Shown here piece by piece: positions 22,157 through 32,622 of a DNA stretch of 64,000 nt. The notes under the pieces are model-generated. The model saw nothing but the letters and a program-made list of their open reading frames with translations, did not search any database and was not told the DNA's origin. The stretch comes from Pyrenochaeta sp. MPI-SDFR-AT-0127. Taxonomy: Eukaryota > Ascomycota > Dothideomycetes > Pleosporales > Cucurbitariaceae. A program made the position numbers and the translations under genes. Location: positions 62,001 to 126,000 of the forward strand of contig JAGTJM010000010.1 in NCBI GenBank assembly GCA_020747015.1, in the 5' to 3' direction. The stretch's first letter is position 1. Every line of letters starts with the position of its first letter.

Positions 22157-23128
22157 TTAATCAGCATCTCTAAATCTTACAACATGCACCCATTCTCCAT
22201 CATCTTGAACATGCCATCGACTCGCAAAGATACAACACCTGCCATCATCGCCTTCCTCTCCTTTCATCTCAAGAAACCACTCTCCCCAAATTGGGTCCCA
22301 CGTCCAGTCCTCCCAAGCTCCGAGTACTTCCACAGCTGTATCTGGTGCTAGTGCTTGGTGTGCCATGTCTACGTGTTCCCATATATTTCTCGCTTCATTA
22401 AACTTCCATTTTGAAAGATACACGTATGTTTGGCGTTCTGGGAGGTACGTATAAAATTCTTTCCATTCGGGATCCCATTTCCACGAGTAGGCCGACAAAG
22501 AAGTCTGGGGCGTCATTTGACGATGAGGTTGCGTAGATGTAACAATGTGGGTGAGGAGATCAATCGCACTGGAGAGATCGGACATGTCGAGGATAGTTGG
22601 CACCGGGACATTCGAGCGTTGTCTGGGTGGTTTCCATTGTCCACGTGAGCGAAGCTGCAATTCGAGTAATCTGAGTTGTTCCTTGTGATCACTTAGACGA
22701 GTTTGGATCTCATCACTAGCAGATGTGAGCTTTTTAATGAGGTTTGCATCCCCTCCTACTGTAGCCTACTACAATCAGCAAATTTCATATCATAGCGGGT
22801 CAAAGAAAAGCGACATTTTTCGTTTCAGCAATAACAAGATCCGATCGGCCATTCATGGCATCCACCAGAAAATTTTGCAGCGCATCTTGCAGCATAATAA
22901 TTGTTTCCGTCATTTCCGGTGCCCTTTCGTCAAGCCGCACTACAGCAGCCATAACGAAGCTATGAGCCTTTTCCGAGATCTCACGATGGAGACTATTGTT
23001 GCAAGACGTGTCTTTCAGAACAGGCTGAGATGCTGAAAAGTTGAGAGCCAGCAGCCTGCAAATGGTATGTTCCCAGGTGGTAGGCGTGCCAAGCCCTTGT
23101 ACACACAGCCACGACTGGCCTCCAGACG
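22157..23128 (-). CDS. Spliced hypothetical protein, 5' end unresolved
   Basis: At least two exons. The 3' exon (22765-22157) encodes 203 residues: a charged helical stretch (SASDEIQTRLSDHKEQL), then a Trp/Tyr-rich region of two related units (WKWDPEWKEFYTYLP, WTWDPIWGEWFLEM) near the end. An upstream exon (23128-22815) keeps the same phase and encodes 104 residues that look folded (GGQSWLCVQGLGTPTTWEH, then EISEKAHSFVMAAVVRLDER, then MLQDALQNFLVDAM). The 49-nt intron between them has a weak GTCGCT donor, a GCTGAT branch and a TAG acceptor. The frame upstream of 23128 hits a stop, so a further 5' exon with the start codon is expected; an ATG at 23307 (MNLAPPSFGELYEAD) is a candidate but I could not join it cleanly. 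No family is recognised. Confidence 0.45.
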
Positions 23129-23631
23129 CTCATCGAAATGAGCAATCGCTGGGTTGGCATACCGCGGAGGGTAGGTTTCGTACCCTACATAAAGCTTAAG
23201 CGTTTGCTAGGCTATAGCTATACATTATGAACAATGATCCCATTTAACATATTTAAAATGACGTCAGCCTCGTATAATTCCCCGAAACTAGGAGGCGCCA
23301 GATTCATTGGCTCATGAGAGCTTTACTTTTTAGACTCAAAGCACGTCACCTATCATAGATTCCTCAGCAAGCATTTCCATCTACTAAAAGAACGGAGATC
23401 ACGGTAGCTCAGCAGATCAATATGAACAGCCGCAGGTGACTGCAGTACACGGATGTTAAAGGTATATACGAATAGATTTAGATGAAGGTATGTAAGGGTA
23501 TATACATGGACAACCTCCAACGCTTCTTCTCGCGACTAGGCGGAAACCATCCAATTAAGTTCGACTTCGCCAACATTCATACACAGTGGGGTTTCCTTGA
23601 CCAATTGCAAGGTCAACCATCATTTGTGCAC

Positions 23632-24101
23632 CTACAAGAAAAGGGCAGCGACGGCACCGACACCAGCAACAACGCCGCCCATCTTGAGGCTGGAAGCAGC
23701 ACCAGTGAACTCAGGGTAAGGTACAGAAGAAGCTCCGGTTCCGGTGGGCTTAGCAGAGCCAGCAGGGACACGGGTAGAGTATCCAGTTCCCGCGGGAGGA
23801 GGAGCAGAGTACTCAGACGCCTCAGGAACGGAAGGGTAGCCGGTACCGCTGGGAACAGGGGCGACAGGGTAGCCGGTGGTCGGGTAAGGTGCGGGCGCAG
23901 TAGGAGCGACTGGCGCGGGAGCAGAGGGGGTGTGCTTGAGAGTTCTGTGATCCGAGTTAGAAACGTGTATTGGCAGACTAGGAAAATGAGGGAAACATAC
24001 TGAGTCACGGTGATGGTGACAACGGAGTCGCAAGTCTCCTCAGCACCGTACTGAGCGGCGGCAACAGCGACGAGGGTAGCGGCGATGGTGAAGAAACGCA
24101 T
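23632..24101 (-). CDS. GPI-anchored Pro/Thr/Tyr-rich cell-wall protein
   Basis: Two exons, 24101-24001 and 23944-23632, flank a 56-nt intron (ACTCA|GTATGT ... TCTAAC ... CACAG|AACT), giving 137 residues. There is a signal peptide (MRFFTIAATLVAVAAA). The mature part is short and Pro/Thr/Ala/Ser/Tyr-rich with repeated GYP units (TTGYPVAPVPSGTGYP). The C-terminal hydrophobic segment (GGVVAGVGAVAALFL) is preceded by small residues suited to GPI attachment (TGAASS). It is a structural wall or plasma-membrane protein of the kind often abundant in filamentous fungi; no enzymatic domain is present. A TATA-like element lies about 170 bp upstream. Confidence 0.8.
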
Positions 24102-24270
24102 TTTGAATGATCTCGTTTGATTGAAGAGATGATTGAAAGATTGGGTATCGAGAAATTACGGCGTTGAGATCGTTGATTGAGAGCGTTGGTAAAAGAGTGA
24201 CTACAGTAAGTACTGTGAATTATTGGATCGTAGGATGAGGAGGAGAAGGATGGTGTGTGGGTGATCTTTG

Positions 24271-24277
24271 TCTTATA
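24271..24277 (-). promoter_or_regulatory. Possible TATA box of the GPI-anchored protein gene
   Basis: TATAAGA on the minus strand, about 170 bp upstream of the ATG at 24101. Based on match and position only. Confidence 0.35.
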
Positions 24278-25163
24278 CCGCGAGTATATTAATTGAGATG
24301 AAGAGCGGGCTGGGACGCGCCAGCCTTGTCCATGATTTATCCGTTGAATAGCTGTATTTCGGTGCATTTTCCATTCGACCCCGTTTCTAGATTTGACAGA
24401 TTCTCTAATCCTTGAAGCATCCTTGAGATATCGCCCCGTTGGCGTGCACATCAAGGATTGAGCGATAGCGGAGATTTGGCCAATGATCTGCGCCAGGCCA
24501 AACCTCAGGGTTCTGCGTGGAGCGGTGCAAGCCTCAGGACGCGTAGGTCTCGGTGGAGTGATTGCGTGTTCTATTGGTAGGGCGTTATTGTGCCAGTGAC
24601 TGTGAACGAAAATCCAACTCTTGACATCGATGATCAACATCTCAAATCCAGAAATGGTTGATAGTCACTTGCGCGAAGTCGAAGCCAAAATCCAGGATAC
24701 TTCTTGATGAGAGCAATCTTGACAGGCGGCACACGATGATTGTTTCATTCACCTGAAACAACGGTCGGGCCGTCAAACTAACTGTATGTGGTCTAGCGAC
24801 ATTTGAGTTGCGGCTTGAGATGAACCTCCGAGCTGATGGAGAAATGGACCAGTCGATCTTGCGGCACAATGGAGCACAACGATGCTGCGTGTTTGTTTTC
24901 ATCGTGACTCAAATAATGCTCGGTCGTGGAGCCGCATACGTCATATCTCGCTGCGGTCTATGGCAATCAACACTCGACGCAGACAAAGATCGCTGTGATC
25001 GCTGGGGAACGACAAGACTAGAATTAGGGGAACACTGTTCGGAGATCTGGGGCATTTGATGTCAAATGATGTGTAGAGACAGGGCGAAGTGAAACTAACC
25101 AGCTGTTCGCACGTCTCCAATGCCAGAAATTCGCATCTACAGCTTCCTTACCCTGGCCAGAGC
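24278..25163. other. Intergenic, no supported gene
   Basis: Upstream region of the GPI-protein gene and 3' flank of SEC6. Small ORFs on both strands have no family features. Confidence 0.45.
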
Positions 25164-27458
25164 TTACTTCACCCTTCCCATAATCGGATCATCTGGCGCA
25201 TTGTCTGCTACGCTCTCTGCCGCCTTTGCCTTCACCGCATTCAACATGCTCCTCTCAAAATCATCTCTACTTCGAAGCACCGCTTCCACCCACCCAATGC
25301 TTACATCCCGATAGTTTTGTTTAAATTCCACAAACGCAAACTGCACTTGCGACTTGTCCGACTCAAGAAGCTTGAGGAAGAACTCTACGGCGCGCCAGCG
25401 CTGCTTAATTTCCTGCCCCTGGGCGCCAAAGGTAAGGAAGAATTCAAAGGCGGTGATGAGATCATCTTTCATTTTGGCCGCGAACTGATCTGTGCGGCGA
25501 AATTTAACGCCCTTGTTGCGAACTGCAGACAGGTATTGAATGAGCAATTCGTCGGCGAGACTATCGATTAAGAGATCCCGTAATGAGCGGTGAATTTGCT
25601 CTTCGTAGTCACTGAGATAGTCCTTGAAAGTAATGATAATCGATGCCATGTCCGTTCTGCTGTACCATTCTGAGGTGAAGAATTTCGACAGAATGGGCTT
25701 GAAGTCGGTAAGGAAGATGAGTTGGCAGAATATAGCGATGCAACGAGACGAAATATCGATGTAGCCGTTCTTGAGCTCTTCGATTTGACTTTGCAGACGG
25801 TCGCTCATGTAAGTTTGCGAGACTAGAGGGGTGACTTCACGTTCGAAAACAGTTACGAAGGATGCTCGACCACTCGCGTCTATATCGTCGTCGATGCATA
25901 TAATTTGGTCGTTTGCAATAGCAACAAGCCACTCTTGGAAGACCGCTACACCGTCGCCATCCAGTGTTGGATTGAGTCCGGTGTACTTATCCTTTTCGTC
26001 GTCGATCAACTGGTTCCATATCCGCTGGCGCGTGATGAGAGCACGGAACATCGAGTCCACAACACCATCAGCAACATCGGTGCGCTCGCTACTGGCAGCC
26101 ACGGAAAGGTTTTGACTGAATAAAGTCCACACGTCACCGAGCGATCTCGTCTGGAAGATGCCGTCAGGGTTGATCTCGTATGCAGTCCTGTCTTGATCCA
26201 AGAAGCTCTTCCTATCCTGAGCATTGATGCGATCCATATACTGATCGACAGCCTGAATGATGACCTGTCGGTAGGTACGAATGAGCTCTGGACTGCGATT
26301 GTCGATAACATGCGGTTGGAGTTCCTCTTCCGAGAAGCCAAGCTTGTTCATTTTTGCGTAGTACTTGTCCACCCAATTGATGACAGCGAGTAGAAACTGA
26401 GGGCCAAGGCCCTCATCCTCAGCGAAGTTCATCAAAAGGTCATGCATTTGCTTGTGGTATATGTTTGTATAGGTCTCAAGGATTTTCCACTTCTTGGGCA
26501 TCAGCGTAACCATGCCCAGCTTGACGGTGTTGAGGTTATTAAAGTACCACTTGAAGTACTTGTCAATCTTCTCCGGGTCCTCGATGAACTTTTCTTTTGC
26601 GTCCTCCATTTGCGCCTGGCAGACGTATTCGATCGACTTGATGAATTTGTCTTTGTATCCGCGTATCTCCTTGGGTCCCTGCGTGATGGACTTGAATCGA
26701 GATGCAAGGTCCTTGTACTCTCGCTGGGCATCTTGTAGAGCCTGCACCTTCTTGTCCGTCTTCTCCTCTTCTTCGACAATGACAGCCAAGCGTACCACCA
26801 TGCCGTCATTGCCCGACTGAACCAACTCAATCAGATTCAAGCATGCCTCTCCAATGTGTTTGTCAAACCACTCGATAACATCGTCCAGCCGCGCAAAGAG
26901 ATCCTGCACGGTGACACCATTCTCAAGCGTGAGATTGTCGATGAGCTCGGTGGATGCGTCTTCGGTGTTTTTGATCTGGTCCATGGCTTCGTCACGGATA
27001 TCCCGTAATTGGGTCAAGCCATAGTGGATCTGAAGGAGGTTTGGCTGGTTCGCCGGATCCTCGTCATCCTGTCCCAGCAGGATCTCGAGCTTCTCTAAAC
27101 GCTCCTCGAAGGTCTGGATATCGTAGCGCATCTTCTCCACAGATTCAAAGTTCTTGTGTGTCTGGGCGACCAGATTGATATGTGGAAAGTCCTGGATCAT
27201 GGTCTGGGCCTCAGAGCACAGCTTATCAATCTTCATCATCTCGTCTTTGATGAGGTTCACTGTCCGCTGCCCGTCGGTGATGCTGCTCATGCCCGACTGG
27301 GTCAGTTCGAGCTGCTCTTTCAGCCCATGGCGTAGCTGCCCATCGACCGCGGCCTTCTTGCGCATGAACTCGGCTTTGAGCGCGGGGATCTTCTCGAGGT
27401 CCTCTGGATGGCGCAGCAGCTCAGCGAGCTTGACCGTCGCGGACTCGACGTCGCCCAT
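25164..27458 (-). CDS. SEC6: Exocyst complex subunit SEC6
   Basis: Unspliced gene of 764 residues, close to the family length (yeast Sec6 about 800). Sec6 is a core subunit of the octameric exocyst that tethers secretory vesicles to growth sites such as hyphal tips, and it contacts Sec9/SNAREs. The N-terminus is coiled coil (LEKIPALKAEFMRKKAAVDG, then TFEERLEKLEILLG). Helical-bundle segments typical of Sec6 follow, including MPKKWKILETYTNIYHKQM, NIYHKQMHDLLMNF, LDQDRTAYEINPDGIFQT and a C-terminal VEAVLRSRDDFERSML. The start ATG is at 27458. The gene is head to head with DPH3, 237 bp apart, implying a shared promoter. Confidence 0.95.
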   Translation of the reverse strand: MGDVESATVKLAELLRHPEDLEKIPALKAEFMRKKAAVDGQLRHGLKEQLELTQSGMSSITDGQRTVNLIKDEMMKIDKLCSEAQTMIQDFPHINLVAQTHKNFESVEKMRYDIQTFEERLEKLEILLGQDDEDPANQPNLLQIHYGLTQLRDIRDEAMDQIKNTEDASTELIDNLTLENGVTVQDLFARLDDVIEWFDKHIGEACLNLIELVQSGNDGMVVRLAVIVEEEEKTDKKVQALQDAQREYKDLASRFKSITQGPKEIRGYKDKFIKSIEYVCQAQMEDAKEKFIEDPEKIDKYFKWYFNNLNTVKLGMVTLMPKKWKILETYTNIYHKQMHDLLMNFAEDEGLGPQFLLAVINWVDKYYAKMNKLGFSEEELQPHVIDNRSPELIRTYRQVIIQAVDQYMDRINAQDRKSFLDQDRTAYEINPDGIFQTRSLGDVWTLFSQNLSVAASSERTDVADGVVDSMFRALITRQRIWNQLIDDEKDKYTGLNPTLDGDGVAVFQEWLVAIANDQIICIDDDIDASGRASFVTVFEREVTPLVSQTYMSDRLQSQIEELKNGYIDISSRCIAIFCQLIFLTDFKPILSKFFTSEWYSRTDMASIIITFKDYLSDYEEQIHRSLRDLLIDSLADELLIQYLSAVRNKGVKFRRTDQFAAKMKDDLITAFEFFLTFGAQGQEIKQRWRAVEFFLKLLESDKSQVQFAFVEFKQNYRDVSIGWVEAVLRSRDDFERSMLNAVKAKAAESVADNAPDDPIMGRVK

Positions 27459-27695
27459 GATTCGTTGGAGAGTGTCAATTCGGCACCTTTATGCCCATCG
27501 TAGGCGGCGAGGTGTGGGGACGGCGACTTTGTGCTTGAAAGCGCTCTACGTGTCCCCGACGTGGTGGAGTTGAGCATTGGCCTGGGGCGCATGCACCAAG
27601 GGTCGTGCTTAGCGTCGACGGAGGTGTGGTGCGGGCCAAAAAGTTCCCCGCCGCCACCTGGTTCGACATTTCAACACTCACCCAAGACCCACACC

Positions 27696-28023
27696 ATGGC
27701 GGACGCGGAGTTAAACCTCTACGATGAGATAGAGATCGAAGACTGCTTCTACGACGAGACGCTCCAGATTTATCACCATCCGTGCCCCTGCGGCGACCGC
27801 TTTGAGATCTCCATCTATGACATGCGGGATGGAGAGGATATTGCGCGCTGCCCAAGTTGTAGCCTGATGATCAGGATCATATTCGACGCGGTATGTGATT
27901 GCGATTCTATTGTACTCTTCAGGTCGTTCTCCTCATTATTTGCCTGTTGTCTAACGTGCTTGTCAGTCTGATCTTCCCCCCGAAAAGGACGATGCGCCTC
28001 AACCCTCTGCCATTACTGCCTGA
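27696..28023 (+). CDS. DPH3: Diphthamide biosynthesis protein 3 (CSL zinc finger)
   Basis: Small iron/zinc-binding protein (Kti11/Dph3) that donates electrons to Dph1-Dph2 for diphthamide on eEF2 and also works with Elongator in tRNA wobble modification. Two exons, 27696-27890 and 27967-28023, are separated by a 76-nt intron (GACGCG|GTATGT ... CTAAC ... GTCAG|TCTGAT), giving 83 residues, the usual length. The CSL-type motif is complete: the first pair of Cys in HHPCPCGDRFEI, then CPSCSLMIRI. The N-terminus (LYDEIEIEDCFYDE) is also typical. The exon-1 ORF reads on through the intron and would give a false longer C-terminus if left unspliced. Confidence 0.94.
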
Positions 28024-28440
28024 CTTCATTTTTTGTACCTTTGGCTTCGCGAAGGCGCGCGAAACAATAGAGCTCGAAAGTTCGAATGCAATCAGAAAGG
28101 GGAACAGAATGTCTTAGTTCACAGAGCAACATCGTGTCGAGTCGGCACGAGCGGTTGGTAGGTTGGCGGTAAATTTTGTAAGAACCGTGTTGCATATCAT
28201 AGGCGTTCGGACATGGCATGAAGAATTTACCAATACCGGGAATGAATCGGACTGGCGACAGAGGAACTACTGCAAAGAAATAGAAGCTCATTATGGTCGA
28301 TATCATCTCATTATGGAGTTTCTCAACATCGCTATTGAATACAGTGTGAATGCGCACGCTCTCTGTTAGCCGCAAGGAGCGGCATGATCGACTTTGCCTT
28401 GCGGCAGCACCTCCAACTTCATCGTGGAGATTGCGAGAAA
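28024..28440. other. Convergent 3' spacer between DPH3 and frataxin
   Basis: 417 bp between convergent stop codons. No supported gene. Confidence 0.5.
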
Positions 28441-29085
28441 TCAGCGTGGAACCTCATCGTCCACGCTAACATCCACGCCCAGCTCCTTCCTCAGTAGCTC
28501 GGTGAGCGAGCTGCCATCCCTCAGGTATATCCAGTCTCCAACACCGCCGCCTTCCTTGAAGTTGATGCCCTCCTGCGATACTACCCAATCGTAGCGCTTC
28601 GGACCGGATATGGGCGAGCTGAGCCAGATCTGCTTGTTTGGAGGCTGCTTGTTCAGTACAAACTTGTTCTCCTTGGCCGTTACCTCGAGGACGCCAGCCT
28701 ACGGCGGTAGTTAGCAGAGAAGACATAGTGGGGGCCGTAGGATTAGACATGCCGAATATTCTACGTCAATGGTAGGATCCGCATTTTGCTGCTCTTCTAG
28801 CCGCTCCACAAGCTCGTTCAAGTACTTGTCCGCTCGCTCATGGAACTCTGACGTGGGGATCGCGGTGGCAGCAGTGGGTTGGTCGGTGGCTTCACTTTTG
28901 GGAGGAGCAGGGTGCTCTGCATCGGGCATGATGCTTCTGAGAGCCATTGACGGGCGGTAGGCTCGAACTGCACTGCTGGCGACTGAAGCTCGGGCAATGA
29001 TGCAATTGGCTGGCGATTGAGGGCGGAGACGAGTACGCAAAGCACGGCCAAGGACGGCATTGCCGAGTCGAGTAGCTGGTCTCAT
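28441..29085 (-). CDS. YFH1: Frataxin, mitochondrial iron-sulfur cluster assembly
   Basis: Matrix protein that activates the Nfs1-Isd11-Isu1 complex for Fe-S cluster synthesis. Two exons, 29085-28753 and 28698-28441, give 196 residues. The N-terminus is an Arg/Ala/Ser-rich presequence (MRPATRLGNAVLGRALRTR). The acidic helix 1 follows (EFHERADKYLNELVERLEEQ, about 79-98), then strand DVEYSAGVLEV, the diagnostic PPNKQIWLSSPISGPKRYDW and the C-terminal helix LTELLRKELGV. The 54-nt intron begins GCATGT after TATTCG and ends CGTAG with a CTAAC branch. A GC-AG splice is the only one that restores the conserved YS-AGVLEV junction. The gene is head to head with AP-3 sigma, 216 bp apart. Confidence 0.94.
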
Positions 29086-29301
29086 TGTTGTAGTTGTTGT
29101 AGCACGGCAAGAAGAGATTGAAGATGCACAGGAGAGTGTGTTGGAGTGAATGCTGCGTAGTCTGCCCGGGAGAGCTTGTGTCCCACGCAAAGCTCCGCGC
29201 TTGGGCCCACCCACTTGCATCACACTCGTCTCCCCCGCATTTCTCATCTTGAACAGCCTCGCACTATTCGCTTGAAGAGCAGCCAACAGCCTGCAGCAAC
29301 C

Positions 29302-30009
29302 ATGATCAATGCTGTGCTCGTCTTCAATAATGCAGGCCAACCGCGGCTGACCAAGTTCTATACCCAACTGGTGCGGCTCTTCCATACCTCGTCGTGCCTC
29401 TCAACGCCGTCCGCTAACCTGTGCCAAAGGAAACCAGCGTCCAACAGCGACTCATCTCTGAAATCTTCACCCTTGTCGCCAATCGCCCAAACTCTGCGTG
29501 TAACTTTCTACCGTATGCTCGCCCTTCCTTTCACATTTGCAGCTCTAGAAACTGACATGGCTAGTCTGCCCCCCCTACTCGCCAGTAGCTCTAAATCCAG
29601 TACCCCCTCGACGCCCTACAATGACACACCGTCCCTCGTAACCTACCGCCACTACGCAACCCTATACTTTATAGTAATCTCTACTTCTACCGAATCTCCC
29701 CTCGCGCTGCTCGACCTGATCCAGGTCTTTGTCCAAGCGCTCGACGGCCTGTTCGAAAATGTATGCGAGTTAGATTTGATCTTCAATTTTGAGACGCTGC
29801 ACGCCACACTGGGAGAGATGATCGTGGGAGGCGTGGTTGTGGAGACGCAGCTTGAAAATGTGGTCAAGGGGGTCAAGGCGCAGGGCAGAGTAGCGAAGAG
29901 GCCGGTGAACGAGGGAAGAGGAGGCGGCGGTGGAGGAGGGGGAGGTGTCATGGGTGGCTTGACTTTTGCAGGTCTGGGCAGAGGAGATGGAGTTTGGACA
30001 ACGAGGTGA
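29302..30009 (+). CDS. APS3: AP-3 adaptor complex sigma subunit
   Basis: Small subunit of the AP-3 complex, which sorts cargo from Golgi/endosomes to the vacuole. Three exons, 29302-29370, 29430-29512 and 29565-30009, with introns of 59 and 52 nt, give 198 residues. The clathrin-adaptor small-chain fold is clear: MINAVLVFNNAGQPRLTKFY at the start, then QQRLISEIFTLVANRPNSAC, YRHYATLYFIVISTSTESPL, LIQVFVQALDGLFENVCELD and FNFETLHATLGEMIVGG. After the usual core of about 155 residues the protein has a Gly-rich tail (a run of nine Gly) ending GVWTTR, longer than yeast Aps3 would predict from the core. Splice sites were chosen to restore the conserved blocks. Confidence 0.93.
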   Translation: MINAVLVFNNAGQPRLTKFYTQLVRLFHTSSCLSTPSANLCQRKPASNSDSSLKSSPLSPIAQTLRVTFYRMLALPFTFAALETDMASLPPLLASSSKSSTPSTPYNDTPSLVTYRHYATLYFIVISTSTESPLALLDLIQVFVQALDGLFENVCELDLIFNFETLHATLGEMIVGGVVVETQLENVVKGVKAQGRVAKRPVNEGRGGGGGGGGGVMGGLTFAGLGRGDGVWTTR

Positions 30010-30768
30010 AGAGATGGATGTTTCACGAGACGACCACCACACTTTGAGAGCGCACATTTCAAAGCTCTCAAGACGGAATTCAGGCCGCAAGACGAGGCAC
30101 TACATGTGCTGCTACCCGCACTCACAGCATTGCGCGAGCCGAAGTTGACCCTCGGAGAAAACTGTCGAGTTTTGACCGCGACCGTCCGCAAGACGTTCGA
30201 ACCTACGAGTACAAGACACCACAGCGTCTATGACAACTTCCAAAGGCAAATGCCCGACCCGTTTCTAGGTGGCCACTAGTCGCAGCTTTCTGTTTCGGGC
30301 CGTCAAGGAAGATCTTTGGGACAGGGGGATTGCCTACCTACTTCGCTTGCAAGCGGGGCCGACTGGTCGACGTTCCTTAAGTGGGCAAAATGCCACAGTA
30401 GCCGTAATTCCCCTTTCTTGCATCGACGCAATGCCGAAATAGCCCTTGCAGGCCTGGAGAAGCAATATAACATTCATCACACTGAATTACACGCTGACTT
30501 TACCTCCAATGACAATCATACGCTTTCTCTTTTCTGCTATTCAGCCAGGAATGTGGGGTGCTTGAATACTCTATTCGTAGAGCATGACCGTGTTTTCTGC
30601 CATTTAGATTAACTGACTGTTGGATAAAGTTTCCAAAACAGTCATGAATCGCAGCTGTTCCTTTCCGCCGCACCTTCAAGTCGTGTTCCACTGCTCTATA
30701 AATTATCGCTTGTCCAGAATGGCAGTATCGAGCACTTTGGCCTACCCCATCTCCCTAGAATTGGCACC
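30010..30768. other. Intergenic with promoter of the acetylxylan esterase gene
   Basis: No coding feature. It contains a TATA box near its right end (listed separately). Confidence 0.45.
30697..30703 (+). promoter_or_regulatory. TATA box of the acetylxylan esterase gene
   Basis: TATAAAT lies about 70 bp upstream of the ATG at 30769, a typical spacing for a strongly regulated secreted-enzyme gene. The match and position are seen; the function is inferred. Confidence 0.5.
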
Positions 30769-31810
30769 ATGCGTTTCCTGGCCAGTCTTGTTTCTTACCT
30801 TTCGGTAGCTGCAGCATCAACGCTCGGCAAGCGCGCTCCAACCCCAGGCAGTCTCTCTCAAGTGACATCATTTGGCAATGCTCCCACTAAAGCAGCCTTT
30901 TGGATATATGTGCCAAAGAAACTTGCAGCATCGCCTGGCATTATAGTCGCCGTACACTACTGCACCGGCACGGCGCAACAGTACTTCAACAATTCTCCCT
31001 ACAGGGGACTTTCCGATCAGTATGGTTTTATTGTGATCTATCCCAGCTCGCCACACTCCGGAACTTGCTGGGATGTCAGCAGCAAGCAGACACTCAGCCA
31101 TGAAGGCGGTGGAGACTCAAATACCATTGCCAACATGGTCAAGTGGACTTTAAACGAGTACAAGGCAGACGCGCAGAAGGTCTTTGTGACTGGAACCAGC
31201 AGCGGCGGCATGATGACGGTATACTTCCCTTCCCTTGGCTCTCACGACCGACTTCAAGTATGAAATTGTATAAGGCTTTGATACTAAGGCATAATAGAAC
31301 GTTCTTGCAGCAACTTACCCAGACGTGTTCAAGGCCGGCATTGCCTACTCCGGCGTCAATGCGGGTTGTTTCATGTCTTCCTCTGGCGGCATTGCAGCTT
31401 GGAACAATACCTGTGCGAATGGACAGTCCATCGCAACGCCTCAAGCGTGGGCTAACGTTGTCTTCAATATGTATCCTGGATACAATGGATCAAGGCCGAA
31501 GATGCAGATCTATCACGGGTCAAGCGATGCTACCCTTCGACCGCAGAATTATCAAGAGACAATGAAGCAGTGGGTATGTAATTCAGTTCTAGGCCATTTG
31601 AATTTTTGGGCAACGGAGCTGACTCTGTCACAGGCTGGTGTCTTTGGCTACAACTACGACAAGCCTGAGAGCACGAAGAGTAACGATCCACAGAGCGGAT
31701 ACACTAGGACAACGTACGGACCTCTACTCCAGGGCATCTACGCACAGGGCGTGGGCCACAGTGTAAGCATTCGTGGCGCAGACGACATGAAGTTTTTTGG
31801 GTTCACCTAG
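30769..31810 (+). CDS. axeA: Secreted acetylxylan esterase (carbohydrate esterase family 1)
   Basis: Removes acetyl groups from xylan during plant cell-wall breakdown. Three exons, 30769-31218, 31298-31573 and 31634-31810, give 300 residues, usual for AxeA-type CE1 enzymes. There is a signal peptide (MRFLASLVSYLSVAAAS) with a likely Kex2 site (LGKR). The oxyanion region is VAVHYCTGTAQQYF. The nucleophile is in VTGTSSGGMMT (Ser near 144), followed by NVLAATYPDVFKAG across the first splice. The Asp is in IYHGSSDATL and the His in GVGHSV near the end. No CBM1 cellulose-binding module is present. Intron 2 (60 nt) has no in-frame stop, so read-through would add 20 residues after KQW. Confidence 0.92.
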
Positions 31811-32622
31811 AGAATATTCAGTAGAGTAAGACTGGAATTGCTGCAGAATGACTGCTGGAGAGGGTGTCCACCGATGAGCAAGATCAGATTATCTGCTGAG
31901 TGGAGCTAAGAGATAATGTAAAGAATACACTGGCTCTGCCTCCAGGATATGCTGTTTGGTTATAGTCCTGCTAAACTTATTGTCGAACCATATTGGTGAA
32001 AAACACTTACGCCTCGACAAAGCCACCCGATAATCCTTTGATAATATGTAGCGCTGCAACAGCTCCTCTTGTATTCAGGAGTCATGTAAAGAGGCAGCCC
32101 TCTCCTTTGACTCTCTTGGCGGCTGCCAGTGAAGAGCGTAATAAGTAACCCTGGGTGCGGGTAAACGCGATAGTGATGCGCTCGGGTCCAGTTTCTAAAA
32201 ATTAGCAGGACGTATCTTCTTGGTGACCGTGTTGCAAAAAGTCAACATGAAGAGAACCAACGGGCGAAAGCAGGTTTCAAAGGGGACAAACCCCGGAGTG
32301 TGTGGTTGAGCCATGAGGAGTTTTGTGTTCATGTGACTAGTCAATGCACAAGAGCACGCAGCAATCCCCAAAGATCCGCCACTGCTCATTTTGATTTGAT
32401 GATGGTCGAAGTACAAAAGATCACGCGGATAAGCAGCCGTACAAAATGTCGACAATTGAACTAGTGTAACAGACAACAGTGAGCTGTAGATCACTTCCAC
32501 CTCAAGGCTTTGTCATCAAGCCACCTTTGTATGTTGATACGAAGTCCTAAGAACGCCAGGTATGCATACACTATCAGCCCTAAATCATACACCATGGCCA
32601 CCTCGTTCCGAGTCCGCACTAT
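31811..32622. other. Intergenic, no supported gene
   Basis: 3' flanks of the esterase and MRPL33 genes. A 101-codon minus-strand ORF at 32195-32500 has no family features. Confidence 0.45.

Noticed and set aside
24005..24640. 211-codon minus-strand ORF upstream of the GPI-anchored protein
   Set aside because: It overlaps the real first exon in another frame and covers the promoter and 5' UTR.
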